Part shown: one piece after another, positions 44,172 to 53,168 of the stretch
How positions within the stretch are numbered: the first letter of the stretch is position 1
How the letters are laid out: each line of letters starts with the position of its first letter
Assembly (NCBI RefSeq): GCF_030440515.1
Contig: NZ_CP076543.1
Span: 3,038,001 to 3,102,000, forward strand
Reading direction: 5' to 3'
From: Streptomyces xanthophaeus
Lineage (GTDB): Bacteria; Actinomycetota; Actinomycetes; Streptomycetales; Streptomycetaceae
DNA: 64,000 bases
Notes under the pieces: model-generated
Databases searched by the model: none
Seen by the model: the letters and a program-made list of their open reading frames with translations, nothing else
Told to the model about the DNA's origin: nothing
Translations under genes and position numbers: made by a program

Positions 44172-46070
44172 ATGGCTCAAGTGGAACGGCAGCAGTGGGA
44201 CGTGGTCGTGGTCGGCGCGGGCGGCGCCGGGCTGCGCGCCGCGATCGAGGCCCGCGAGCGCGGCGCCCGTACGGCCGTGATCTGCAAGTCCCTGTTCGGC
44301 AAGGCCCATACGGTGATGGCGGAGGGCGGGATCGCCGCCTCCATGGGCAACGTCAACGAGGGCGACAACTGGCAGGTGCACTTCCGCGACACCATGCGCG
44401 GGGGCAAGTTCCTCAACCAGTGGCGGATGGCGGAACTCCACGCGAAGGAGGCCCCGGACCGGGTCTGGGAGCTGGAGACCTGGGGCGCCCTCTTCGACCG
44501 GACGCCCGACGGGAAGATCTCCCAGCGCAACTTCGGCGGGCACGAGTACCCGCGCCTCGCGCACGTCGGCGACCGCACCGGCCTGGAGCTGATCCGCACG
44601 CTCCAGCAGAAGATCGTCCAGCTCCAGCAGGAGGACTTCAAGGAGTTCGGGGACTACGAGGCCCGGCTCAAGGTCTTCCAGGAATGCACGGTCACCAGGG
44701 TCCTGAAGGAGGGGCAGAGGGTCTCGGGGACCTTCTGCTACGAACGCGAGTCCGGCCGCTTCTTCGTGCTGGAGGCCCCGGCGGTCGTCCTCGCCACGGG
44801 CGGGATCGGCAAGTCCTTCAAGACCACCTCCAACTCCTGGGAGTACACGGGCGACGGCCACGCGCTGGCCCTGCTCGCGGGCGCGCCCCTGCTCAACATG
44901 GAGTTCGTGCAGTTCCACCCGACCGGCATGGTCTGGCCGCCGTCGGTCAAGGGCATCCTCGTCACCGAATCCGTGCGCGGCGACGGCGGGGTGCTGCGCA
45001 ACTCCGAGGGCAAGCGGTTCATGTTCGACTACGTCCCCGACGTCTTCAAGGAGAAGTACGCGGAGTCGGAGGCGGAGGGCGACCGCTGGTACGAGGACCC
45101 GGACCACAACCGGCGCCCGCCGGAGCTGCTGCCGCGCGACGAGGTGGCGCGGGCGATCAACTCCGAGGTGAAGGCGGGCCGCGGCTCCCCGCACGGCGGG
45201 GTCTTCCTCGACGTGTCCACCCGGATGCCGGCCGAGCGGATCAGGCGGCGGCTCCCGTCGATGTACCACCAGTTCAAGGAGCTGGCGGACGTGGACATCA
45301 CGGCGGAGCCGATGGAGGTGGGCCCGACCTGCCACTACGTGATGGGCGGGATCGCGGTCGACTCGGAGTCCGCCGCCACCGTCGGGGTGCCGGGGCTGTT
45401 CGCGGCGGGCGAGGTCGCGGGCGGGATGCACGGCTCGAACCGGCTCGGCGGCAACTCCCTCTCCGACCTGCTGGTCTTCGGACGGCGGGCCGGGCTGCAC
45501 GCGGCGCAGTACTCCACGTCCGCCGGACGCCCCGCGGTCGCCCAGTCGGAGATCGACGCCGCGGCGACGGAGGCGCTGGCCCCCTTCCACGCCGCCGAGG
45601 GCGCGGAGAACCCGTACACGCTCCACCAGGAACTGCAGACGACCATGAACGACCTCGTCGGCATCATCCGGCGCGCGGGCGAGATGGCCGAGGCGCTGGA
45701 GAAGCTCTCGACCCTGCGCGTACGGGCCGCCCGGGCCGGTGTCGAAGGGCACCGGCAGTTCAACCCCGGCTGGCACCTCGCCCTGGACCTGCGGAACATG
45801 CTGCTGGTCAGCGAGTGCGTGGCCCGCGCGGCCCTGGAGCGCACCGAGAGCCGCGGCGGGCACACCCGCGAGGACTGCCCGTCGATGGAGCGCGACTGGC
45901 GTCCGGTGAACCTGCTGTGCCGCCCGGTGGACCCGCCCCCGGCGGACCCCGCGGCCGACCGGATCGCCCTGGTCCGCCAGCGCACCGAGCCCATCCGTCC
46001 CGACCTGCTCGCGCTCTTCGAGAAGGAAGAGCTGGTCAAGTACCTCGCCGAAGAGGAGCTCCACCCATGA
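44172..46070 (+). CDS. sdhA: Succinate dehydrogenase/fumarate reductase flavoprotein subunit
   Basis: A 632-residue flavoprotein. The dinucleotide-binding motif VVGAGGAGLRAA lies near the N-terminus; the FAD-attachment segment KAHTVMAEGGIAASMGN carries the His for covalent FAD. Catalytic residues lie in QFHPTGM and the Arg-bearing ESVRGDGGVLRN; GSNRLGGNSLSDLLVFGRRAG closes the FAD site. It oxidises succinate (or reduces fumarate) and passes electrons to SdhB. The stop overlaps the sdhB start by four bases. The sequence type is the fumarate-reductase-like class, not the classical SdhA next to SdhCD. Confidence 0.95.
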   Translation: MAQVERQQWDVVVVGAGGAGLRAAIEARERGARTAVICKSLFGKAHTVMAEGGIAASMGNVNEGDNWQVHFRDTMRGGKFLNQWRMAELHAKEAPDRVWELETWGALFDRTPDGKISQRNFGGHEYPRLAHVGDRTGLELIRTLQQKIVQLQQEDFKEFGDYEARLKVFQECTVTRVLKEGQRVSGTFCYERESGRFFVLEAPAVVLATGGIGKSFKTTSNSWEYTGDGHALALLAGAPLLNMEFVQFHPTGMVWPPSVKGILVTESVRGDGGVLRNSEGKRFMFDYVPDVFKEKYAESEAEGDRWYEDPDHNRRPPELLPRDEVARAINSEVKAGRGSPHGGVFLDVSTRMPAERIRRRLPSMYHQFKELADVDITAEPMEVGPTCHYVMGGIAVDSESAATVGVPGLFAAGEVAGGMHGSNRLGGNSLSDLLVFGRRAGLHAAQYSTSAGRPAVAQSEIDAAATEALAPFHAAEGAENPYTLHQELQTTMNDLVGIIRRAGEMAEALEKLSTLRVRAARAGVEGHRQFNPGWHLALDLRNMLLVSECVARAALERTESRGGHTREDCPSMERDWRPVNLLCRPVDPPPADPAADRIALVRQRTEPIRPDLLALFEKEELVKYLAEEELHP

Positions 46071-46837
46071 GTACGTACGACGCGAGCTTCCGGATCTGGC
46101 GGGGCGACGCGGAGGGCGGGGAGCTGCGCGACTTCACCGTCGAGGTGCACGACGGGGAGGTGGTCCTGGACATCGTCCACCGGCTCCAGGCCACCCAGGC
46201 CTCGGACCTGGCGGTGCGCTGGAACTGCAAGGCGGGCAAGTGCGGCTCGTGCAGTGCGGAGGTCAACGGCCGGCCGCGGCTGATGTGCATGACGCGCATG
46301 TCGACCTTCGAGCGGTCCGAGACGATCACGGTCACCCCGCTGCGCGCCTTCCCCGTCGTCCGGGACCTGGTGACGGACGTGTCCTTCAACTACGCCAAGG
46401 CGCGGGAGGTCCCGGCCTTCGTACCGCCGGAGGGGGTGGCCCCGGGCGCGTACCGGATGCAGCAGATCGATGTGGAGCGCTCGCAGGAGTTCCGCAAGTG
46501 CATCGAGTGCTTCCTGTGCCAGGACACCTGTCACGTGGTGCGTGACCACGAGGAGAACAAGGGGGTCTTCGCCGGTCCGCGGTTCCTGATGCGGGTGGCG
46601 GAGCTGGACATGCATCCGCTGGACGCGGCGGCCGAGGCGGGACTGGACCGCAAGCGCACCGCGCAGGAGGAGCACGGGCTCGGCTACTGCAACATCACCA
46701 AGTGCTGTACGGAGGTCTGCCCGGAGGGCATCAAGATCACCGACAATGCGCTGATCCCGCTGAAGGAGCGGGCGGTGGACCGCAAGTACGACCCGCTGGT
46801 GTGGCTGGGGAACAAGATCGGGCGCCGGCAGGGCTGA
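46067..46837 (+). CDS. sdhB: Succinate dehydrogenase/fumarate reductase iron-sulphur subunit
   Basis: A 256-residue protein. The 2Fe-2S cluster Cys residues are in CKAGKCGSC and the following RLMC; the 4Fe-4S/3Fe-4S set is in CIECFLCQDTC and CCTEVCPEGI. It bridges the flavoprotein and the membrane anchor. Unlike typical SdhB it has an additional Cys pair CNITKCC before CTEVCP, as in the non-classical group. ATG at 46067 overlaps the sdhA stop (ATGA). A terminator follows 3 bases after the stop. Confidence 0.95.
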   Translation: MSTYDASFRIWRGDAEGGELRDFTVEVHDGEVVLDIVHRLQATQASDLAVRWNCKAGKCGSCSAEVNGRPRLMCMTRMSTFERSETITVTPLRAFPVVRDLVTDVSFNYAKAREVPAFVPPEGVAPGAYRMQQIDVERSQEFRKCIECFLCQDTCHVVRDHEENKGVFAGPRFLMRVAELDMHPLDAAAEAGLDRKRTAQEEHGLGYCNITKCCTEVCPEGIKITDNALIPLKERAVDRKYDPLVWLGNKIGRRQG

Positions 46838-46839
46838 CG

Positions 46840-46877
46840 GCCGGGCCCGGGCCCCCTCGGAAGGGCCCGGGTCCGGC
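46840..46877 (+). terminator. Terminator of the sdh operon
   Basis: A 15-bp stem with one mismatch (gccgggcccgggccc / gggcccgggtccggc) around an eight-base loop, 3 bases after the sdhB stop. Confidence 0.75.
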
Positions 46878-46905
46878 GTCCGGCGTCCGGCGTCCGGCGT
46901 CCGGC
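46871..46905. repeat. 7-bp tandem repeat gtccggc, five copies
   Basis: Five exact gtccggc units begin inside the right arm of the sdh terminator and run to 4 bases before the stop of the small secreted gene. It probably grew from the terminator arm by slippage. Confidence 0.85.
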
Positions 46906-46909
46906 GGGG

Positions 46910-47149
46910 TCAGCGCCCGGAGTGGTCGACGACGTTGCCGTTGGAGCAGTTGTTCGTGTGGTCCCCCACCCAGTCGCCGAGGACGGGGACCACGGCCACC
47001 TCCTGGAGGCAGACGGCGGCCGCGGTGAAGTTCCAGTTGTTGGCCGCGTTCACCCCGCCGCCGAAGTTGCTGTCGTTGTCGGCGTGGGCGGGCGTGGCGA
47101 GGGCGAGCGCGGCCACGGTGAGCGCGGCGGCGGAGATGATCTTCTTCAT
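46910..47149 (-). CDS. Small secreted protein with one Cys pair
   Basis: A 79-residue protein with a Sec-type signal peptide (KKIISAAALTVAALALATPAHA, cleaved after about residue 23). The mature part, about 56 residues, begins DNDSNFGGGVNAANNWNF, is uncharged and Asn/Val/Gly-rich, and has two Cys (VCLQEVAVVPVLGDW and NNCSNGNVVDHSG) that could form one disulphide. In size and composition it resembles chaplin or rodlin-associated proteins but lacks the chaplin consensus. Divergent from the TPM-domain gene (48 bases). The ribosome site is weak. Confidence 0.72.
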   Translation of the reverse strand: MKKIISAAALTVAALALATPAHADNDSNFGGGVNAANNWNFTAAAVCLQEVAVVPVLGDWVGDHTNNCSNGNVVDHSGR

Positions 47150-47197
47150 GGGCTGCCAACGAGCCGGTGGCGGGCCGGTCACGGACGATGACTCCGA

Positions 47198-49345
47198 ATG
47201 CGAGGCCACGAAACCCCCCATAACCTCCCAATTGTGATTCCGCCGAGAAGCAGGCCGCGCCGCAGGACGTTCGTACGGGCCGGGCTCGCCCTGGCGGCCG
47301 GGCTGCTCGCGGTCGGCGGCTGGGGCGCGGCCGGGGCGGCGCCCGCGTGGGCCGAGGATCCCGTCACCCTGTCCCAGCAGGGGCAGATCACCGACCGTGT
47401 GGGGGCCCTGGGCGACCGGAAGGGCGCCGTCACCGCCGCGCTCGACAAGCTGTACGCCGACCGGAAGATCCAGCTCTTCGTCGCCTACGTACGGGACTTC
47501 TCCGGGCGCTCCGCCCAGAGCTGGGCCGACGCCACCGCGCAGCGCAACGGCCTCGGCCAGAACGACGTCCTGCTGGCCGTGGCGACCGGGGCCCGCCAGT
47601 ACGCCTATTCGGCCGATGTCGACTCCGGTTTCACCGAGCAGCAGCTGGCCACCGTCGCGCAGACGGCCATCGAGCCCGCCCTGAAGCAGAACGACTGGGC
47701 GGGCGCCGCCATCGGTGCGGCCAACGGCTACAACGCCGTCCTCGGCGGTCAGCCGGTCCCCGTGCCCACCATCAGCCCCGGCCCGGCGGACCCCGGCGGC
47801 GAGGGGAGCGGCGAGAGCGGGGCCGGGGACTTCGTGCTCCCGGTGGTCGCCGTCGGTGCGGCGGGGGCGCTCGCGGCGTACACGTACACCCGCCGCAAGC
47901 GCAAGGACGCCGCCGGGGGCGGGCGCGGTACGACGACCGGGCCGGGCTGGCCCGAAGGGGCGCCGGACCGGCTCCCGCTGCCGGAGCTGGACGCCAGGGC
48001 CAAGACCCTGCTGGTGGAGACCGACGACGCGGTCCGCACCAGCACCGAGGAACTCGGTTTCGCCTCGGCCCAGTTCGGCGAGGAGGCGGCCCGGCCCTTC
48101 GTCGCGGCCGTGGAGTACGCCAAGAACGAGCTCACGCACGCCTTCCGGCTGCGCCAGCAGCTCGACGACGCCTACCCGGAGGACGACGCGACCCGGCGCC
48201 GGATGCTGGACGAGATCGTCGCCCGGTGCACCGAGGCGAACCGGCGGCTGGACGCCGAGTCGGAGGACTTCGACCGGCTGCGGGACCTGGAGAAGAACGC
48301 CCCGCAGGCGCTGGCCTCGGTGGAGCAGGGCTATCTGGAGCTGACGGGGCGCGCGAGCACCGCCGAGGCGACGCTGACCGCGCTGGCCGGGCGGTACGCG
48401 GACTCGGCGTCCGCGCCGGTCGCCTCCAACGCCGAACAGGCCAAGGACCGGCTGCTGTTCGCGGCGACCAACCTGGGCCTGGCCCACGCGGCCCTCGACG
48501 CGGGCGAGAAGGGCCCGGGGGCCGTGCACGTACGGGCCGCCGAGGGCGCGGTGGACCAGGCGGCGACCCTGGTGGACGCGGTCGAGCGGCGGGCGCAGGA
48601 ACTGGCGGAGGCGGCCGGGAAGCTGCCGGGCGCGCTGACCGAGACGGACACCGACCTCGCGGACGCCCGCGGGCTGCTCACCGGCACCGCGGAGGGCACC
48701 TCGACGGCGGACCTGCGCGGGCGGATCGGCCGTGCGGAGGCCGTGCTGGCCGACGTACGGCGGGAGGAGGCGGCCGGCCGGTACGACCCGATCGACGCCC
48801 TGCGCCGGATCGAAGAGGCCGACGCGGCCCTCGACGAGGCGCTGGCCGGGGCGCGGGAGCGGGAGTCGGGGCGTCAGCGGGCGGTGGCCCTGCTCGACCA
48901 GGCCATGCTGGCGGCGCGCAGCGCGATCGGCGCGGCGACGGACTACATCACCACCACCCGGGGTGCGGTGGGCAGCCAGGCCCGCACGCGGCTCGCGGAG
49001 GCGGGCCGGCACCTGGAACGGGCGGTGTCCCTGGCGGCTGCCGACCCGGCGGGGGCGCTGGCGGAGGCCCAGCAGGCGGATGCGCTGGCGCGGCAGGCGC
49101 AGCAGCTGGCGGAGCAGGACGTACGGGCGTACCAGGACCCGTACGCGGGCCGGCGGTCCGGCGGCCAGGGCGGCGCCGTCCTGGGCGGGATCATCCTCGG
49201 CGAGATCCTGCGGGGCGGCGGGGGCGGCTTCGGAGGCTTCGGCGGCGGGGGCGGCGGTTTCGGGGGCGGCGGGGGCGGCAGCGGTCCCGGCTCCTTCGGC
49301 GGCGGCGGAACCCGCGGCCGCATGGGCGGCGGCGGCCGCTTCTGA
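47198..49345 (+). CDS. TPM-domain membrane protein with glycine-rich tail
   Basis: About 715 residues from the ATG at 47198 (GTG at 47234 is an alternative; neither has a good ribosome site). A signal peptide or anchor (residues about 24-52) precedes a TPM_phosphatase domain (about 57-175, containing LFVAYVRDFSGRSAQSWADA and NDVLLAVATGARQYAYSAD). A membrane helix (DFVLPVVAVGAAGALAAYTY) at about 207-228 is followed by a long cytoplasmic Ala/Glu/Arg-rich coiled-coil region, and a tail of Gly-Phe-Gly repeats. The adjacent pspA gene, 37 bases downstream, suggests a shared membrane-stress role. The helical part is itself PspA-like in composition. Confidence 0.88.
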   Translation: MRGHETPHNLPIVIPPRSRPRRRTFVRAGLALAAGLLAVGGWGAAGAAPAWAEDPVTLSQQGQITDRVGALGDRKGAVTAALDKLYADRKIQLFVAYVRDFSGRSAQSWADATAQRNGLGQNDVLLAVATGARQYAYSADVDSGFTEQQLATVAQTAIEPALKQNDWAGAAIGAANGYNAVLGGQPVPVPTISPGPADPGGEGSGESGAGDFVLPVVAVGAAGALAAYTYTRRKRKDAAGGGRGTTTGPGWPEGAPDRLPLPELDARAKTLLVETDDAVRTSTEELGFASAQFGEEAARPFVAAVEYAKNELTHAFRLRQQLDDAYPEDDATRRRMLDEIVARCTEANRRLDAESEDFDRLRDLEKNAPQALASVEQGYLELTGRASTAEATLTALAGRYADSASAPVASNAEQAKDRLLFAATNLGLAHAALDAGEKGPGAVHVRAAEGAVDQAATLVDAVERRAQELAEAAGKLPGALTETDTDLADARGLLTGTAEGTSTADLRGRIGRAEAVLADVRREEAAGRYDPIDALRRIEEADAALDEALAGARERESGRQRAVALLDQAMLAARSAIGAATDYITTTRGAVGSQARTRLAEAGRHLERAVSLAAADPAGALAEAQQADALARQAQQLAEQDVRAYQDPYAGRRSGGQGGAVLGGIILGEILRGGGGGFGGFGGGGGGFGGGGGGSGPGSFGGGGTRGRMGGGGRF

Positions 49346-49382
49346 ACGGCACACACATCGGCCCTGACCAGGAGAGACCACG

Positions 49383-50102
49383 ATGAGCAAGCAGACCGTC
49401 CTCGGCCGTGTCACCCAACTCGCCAAGGCCAACATCAACGCACTGCTGGACCAGGCGGAGGATCCGCAGAAGATGCTGGACCAGCTGATCCGCGACTACA
49501 CGAACAACATCTCGGAGGCGGAACAGGCGGTCGCGACGACGATCGGCAATCTGCGGATGCTGGAGGCGGACCACAAGGAGGACGTGGAGACGGCCGCCGA
49601 GTGGGGCGGCAAGGCCCTGGCGGCGAGCCGGAAGGCCGACGAGCTGCGGGCGGCGGGATCGGCGGCGGACGCCGACAGGTTCGACAACCTCGCGAAGGTG
49701 GCCCTGGGCCGGCAGATCCAGTCCGAGAAGGAGGCGACGGTGGCGGAGCCGACGATCGCCGCCCAGACGGAGGTCGTCGACAAGCTCAAGTCGGGCCTGG
49801 ACTCGATGCGGAACAAACTGACGGAGCTCCAGTCGAAGCGCGACGAGCTGGTGGCCCGGGCGAAGACCGCGCAGGCGCAGAACACGATGCTGGACGCGGT
49901 GAAGAACATCGACGTGCTGGACCCGACGAGCGACCTGCACCGCTTCGAGGAGAAGGTGCGCCGGGAGGAGGCGATGGCTCTCGGCAAGCAGGAGCTGGCC
50001 GCCTCCTCACTGGACGCCCAGTTCGAAGCCCTGGACGACCTGGGCAGGACCTCGGAGATCGAGGCCCGCCTGGCCGCCCTCAAGCAAGGCCGCGCAGCCT
50101 AG
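49383..50102 (+). CDS. pspA: PspA/IM30 family membrane-stress protein
   Basis: A 239-residue protein, almost entirely helical and coiled-coil, beginning MSKQTVLGRVTQLAKANINALL with the amphipathic helix that binds stressed membranes. PspA proteins form oligomeric scaffolds that support damaged bilayers. The ATG follows AGGAGAG. It is 37 bases downstream of the TPM-domain gene in the same direction, so the two are one operon. The TAG stop lies in the terminal CTAG of a palindromic element. Confidence 0.92.
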   Translation: MSKQTVLGRVTQLAKANINALLDQAEDPQKMLDQLIRDYTNNISEAEQAVATTIGNLRMLEADHKEDVETAAEWGGKALAASRKADELRAAGSAADADRFDNLAKVALGRQIQSEKEATVAEPTIAAQTEVVDKLKSGLDSMRNKLTELQSKRDELVARAKTAQAQNTMLDAVKNIDVLDPTSDLHRFEEKVRREEAMALGKQELAASSLDAQFEALDDLGRTSEIEARLAALKQGRAA

Positions 50103-50264
50103 GGGGTGTCTTGTCGATCAGGCCGGATCAGGGAGCGGGGCCTGGTGCCGTGGATCGCAAGGCGGACGAGGGAGGCGACGCGGAGCGTCGCCGACCGAGG
50201 ACAACGCGGCGAGGCGCGGCACCAGGCCCCGCGAGCCCGGCATGATCGGCAAGACACCCCCTAG
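50099..50264. repeat. Long CTAG-bounded palindromic element
   Basis: A 166-base element beginning CTAGGGGGTGTCTTGTCGAT and ending CGGCAAGACACCCCCTAG. Nested inside are a second palindrome (ggggcctggtgccg / cggcaccaggcccc) and a central gacgcggagcgtc hairpin. The left CTAG gives the stop codon of pspA. The outer ends match those of the 66-base element at 24304-24369, which lacks the inner part. It probably also ends the pspA transcript. I recall similar cores in several Streptomyces genomes. Confidence 0.85.
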
Positions 50265-50349
50265 GCCGTCTCTTTCGGATCGTGCCCGTCGAGGCGGCCG
50301 TCGGGGGCGCCCCCGCACCCTGCCCGTCGCGGTGCGGGGCCGCCACTCG

Positions 50350-52968
50350 TCATCCGTACATGCTCAGCAGCTGCTCCGCCGACAGTTCGGTGACGGCCTC
50401 CGATGCCTGGCCGGGCAGCGGGAGTTCGAACCAGACCGTCTTGCCCCGGTGGGTGCGGCGCGTGCCCCAGCCCGCCGACAGCAGGCCGACCAGCTGGAGG
50501 CCGCGGCCGCCCTCGTCGGTGTCGCGGGCGCGGCGCCGGCGGGGCTGGACCAGGTTCGCGTCCCAGACCTCGCAGACCAGCGTGCGGTCCAGCAGCAGGC
50601 GCAGCCGGATCTCGCCCTCCCCGTAGCGCAGGGCGTTGGTCACCAGTTCGCTGACCAGCAGTTCGGTCGTGTCCAGCAGGCCCTCCAGGCCCCAGGCCGG
50701 GAGCTTGGCCCGGGCCAGTTCGCGGGCCCGGCCCACCGAGCGGGCCTCGCGCGGCAGTTGCCAGTCGCCGACCGCGTCCAGCGGCAGGCCCTGCACCCGT
50801 GCCATGAGCAGGGCGATGTCGTCCTCGCCGTGCCGGGTGTCGAGGGTGTTCAGGACGTGGTCGCAGACGTCTTCCAGCGGCCGGACCGGATCCGCGAGGG
50901 CCGCGCGCAGTCCGCGCAGCCCCTCCTCCAGGGGATGGTCGCGGGATTCCACGAGCCCGTCCGTGTAGAGGGCCAGCAGTGCGCCCTCCGGCAGGTCGAC
51001 CTCGACCTCCTCGAAGGGTTCGCCGCCCACGCCCAGCGGCATCCCGGGCGGCACCTCCAGGAGCAGTGCGGGCCGCGGGACGCCGGCCTCGTCCGGGGGT
51101 TCGACCAGCACGGGCGGCATGTGGCCCGCGTTGGCGATCGTGCAGCGCCGCGTGACCGGGTCGTAGACCGCGTACACGCAGGTGGCCAGGTACACCTCGG
51201 AGCGGTCCGCGTCCCGCGAGTGCAGGGCCGCCCGCGAGGCCTGCTGGGAGCCGCCGGGGGCGCCGAGGCCGCGGGCGATCTCGTCGAGCGCGGTCAGTAC
51301 CTCCGCCGGTTCGAGGTCCAGCAGCGCGAGGGTGCGTACGGCGGTCCGCAGTTCTCCCATGGCCACGGCGGCCCGCAGGCCGCGGCCCATGACGTCGCCG
51401 ACGACCAGCGCGGTGCGGTGGCCGGGGAGTTCGATCACGTCGAACCAGTCGCCGCCGACCTCGGTGGCCGCGTTGCCGGGGAGGTACCGGCAGGCGATGT
51501 CGAGGCCGGCCGCCTCCGGGTCGCCGGGGGGCAGCAGGCTGCGCTGCAGGATCAGCGCCCGCTCGTGCTCGCGCCGGTAGAGGCGGGCGTTGTCGATGCA
51601 TACGGCGGCCCGTGCGGCCAGTTCCACGGCGACCGCGCGGTCGCGTTCGCCGAAGGGTTCGCTGCCCTTGGTCCGGGAGAACTGCGCGAGCCCGACGACC
51701 GTGTCGTGGGCGACCATCGGCACGACCAGCGTGGACTGTACGAGGTCCTCCGGTCCGCCGCCCTCGATGAGCCGCGGCCGCGCCGTACGCAGGGCCAGCG
51801 CGCCCGGCGACGCGGCCGGGTAGCGGTGGATGTCGCCCACGGAGACCGGTGCGCCGGGACCGGACAGCGGGGCGTCCGAGACGGCGGAGGCGAAGGCCAC
51901 CCGGCGCAGGGCGGCCGAGGGCGTCCGCGCCGGGCCCTGGCCGGGCAGGCTGGGCACGCCCGGGCCCTGCGGCCGGGCGGGCCGGTCGTCGTCGCCGAGC
52001 AGCAGGCCCTGGTAGAGGTCGACGGCGGCCAGGTCGCAGAAGCCGGGGACGGTGACGTCGAGGAGTTCGCGGGCGGTGGTCTCCAGGTCGAGGGAGTTCC
52101 CGATGCGGTGCCCGGCCTCGTTGAGGAGGGCCAGGTTGCGCCGGACCCCGGCGGCCTCGCGGGCGGCGAGGTGGCGGCGGGTGACGTCGGTGCCGATCCC
52201 GGCGACGCCGATGGGGCGGCCGCTGCCGCCGTGGACGCGGTAGAGGTTGATGGACCAGTGGCGGTTCTCCCGGCTGCGGGGGGTGGCGCCGGTGATCCTC
52301 AGGTCGGTGACCGAGTCCCCGGTGTCCAGCACCCGGCGCAGGGCTTCGGTCATCCGGTCGGCCTCGTGCGCCGGCAGGTAGTCGTGCACGGTCTTGCCGC
52401 GGTGCTCCTCGACGGCGCCCCCGAAGACGGTGGCGAAGCGGCGGTTGGCCCGCTGCACGGTGAGGTCCGTGCCGAAGAGCAGGAAGCCGAAGGGAGATTG
52501 GCCGAATATCGCTTGTGAAGCCGCGAGGTCGGATTCGATCCGGCGCAGCGCGCGTACGTCGACGACGACACACAGCGCGGCCCGCTCGGCGGTCTCGGTC
52601 TGGGTCGGCATCACATAGATCTCGGCCACGCCGTGCGCGCCGTTCCCGCCCGGGATCCGGAAGGGGATGAGGCCCGTCCATTCCTTGCCGTCGAGGATCT
52701 CGGCGACCTTGCGGTGCGCGTCGGGACGCAGCTCGGGCGGCATGAAGGCGTCGACCGGGTCGCGTCCCACGGCCTGGGAGGCGCTCAGGCCGAACAGTTC
52801 CTCGGCGCGCAGGCTCCATTGGTCGATGAACCCGTCGGGCCCGATCGAGAAGGAAGCGACCTTTATGTAGTCATATATCGAGCCAGGCGGACTGCTGTGC
52901 CACAGGGCGTCGTGCCATGTCTCTCGCGGCACGTCGGTCTGATGTGCCTGCGCAGGTATCTCGCTCAC
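50350..52968 (-). CDS. PAS-PAS-GAF-SpoIIE serine phosphatase with C-terminal HATPase domain
   Basis: An 872-residue multidomain regulator. PAS 1 spans about 30-145, PAS 2 about 150-265, GAF about 285-465, the SpoIIE/PP2C phosphatase about 490-720 and an RsbW-like HATPase about 740-855. Metal-binding Asp residues are in EVGGDWFDVI (Asp507), VGDVMGRG (Asp525), YTDGLVE (Asp670) and EDDIAL (Asp716 or 717). The HATPase has the N-box LVSELVTNALRYG and the G-box DEGGRGLQL. It should both dephosphorylate and bind or phosphorylate anti-anti-sigma factors in a partner-switching circuit. It lies upstream of the palindromic element on the minus strand, next to a second HATPase gene. GTG start. Confidence 0.93.
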   Translation of the reverse strand: MSEIPAQAHQTDVPRETWHDALWHSSPPGSIYDYIKVASFSIGPDGFIDQWSLRAEELFGLSASQAVGRDPVDAFMPPELRPDAHRKVAEILDGKEWTGLIPFRIPGGNGAHGVAEIYVMPTQTETAERAALCVVVDVRALRRIESDLAASQAIFGQSPFGFLLFGTDLTVQRANRRFATVFGGAVEEHRGKTVHDYLPAHEADRMTEALRRVLDTGDSVTDLRITGATPRSRENRHWSINLYRVHGGSGRPIGVAGIGTDVTRRHLAAREAAGVRRNLALLNEAGHRIGNSLDLETTARELLDVTVPGFCDLAAVDLYQGLLLGDDDRPARPQGPGVPSLPGQGPARTPSAALRRVAFASAVSDAPLSGPGAPVSVGDIHRYPAASPGALALRTARPRLIEGGGPEDLVQSTLVVPMVAHDTVVGLAQFSRTKGSEPFGERDRAVAVELAARAAVCIDNARLYRREHERALILQRSLLPPGDPEAAGLDIACRYLPGNAATEVGGDWFDVIELPGHRTALVVGDVMGRGLRAAVAMGELRTAVRTLALLDLEPAEVLTALDEIARGLGAPGGSQQASRAALHSRDADRSEVYLATCVYAVYDPVTRRCTIANAGHMPPVLVEPPDEAGVPRPALLLEVPPGMPLGVGGEPFEEVEVDLPEGALLALYTDGLVESRDHPLEEGLRGLRAALADPVRPLEDVCDHVLNTLDTRHGEDDIALLMARVQGLPLDAVGDWQLPREARSVGRARELARAKLPAWGLEGLLDTTELLVSELVTNALRYGEGEIRLRLLLDRTLVCEVWDANLVQPRRRRARDTDEGGRGLQLVGLLSAGWGTRRTHRGKTVWFELPLPGQASEAVTELSAEQLLSMYG

Positions 52969-53168
52969 GCGACCGTCCCCTCCAGCTCACCGCAACCGGA
53001 CCGGCCATGACCGAAGTATTCAGCACCACGGCCCCGGACGGCACGGCGTTCACGATCACAGCACGGTCTCGATGATTTCGAGCCATGTCGCGCGATCCCC
53101 TCCGAACCCCTCCCCCCGGCTGTCACCGGGAGGCGTTTCCGAAAGGTCACACGCCACCGTTCACCTTG

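Noticed and set aside
46910..47149. Chaplin
   Set aside because: The size and secretion signal fit, but the chaplin core sequence and its Cys spacing are missing.
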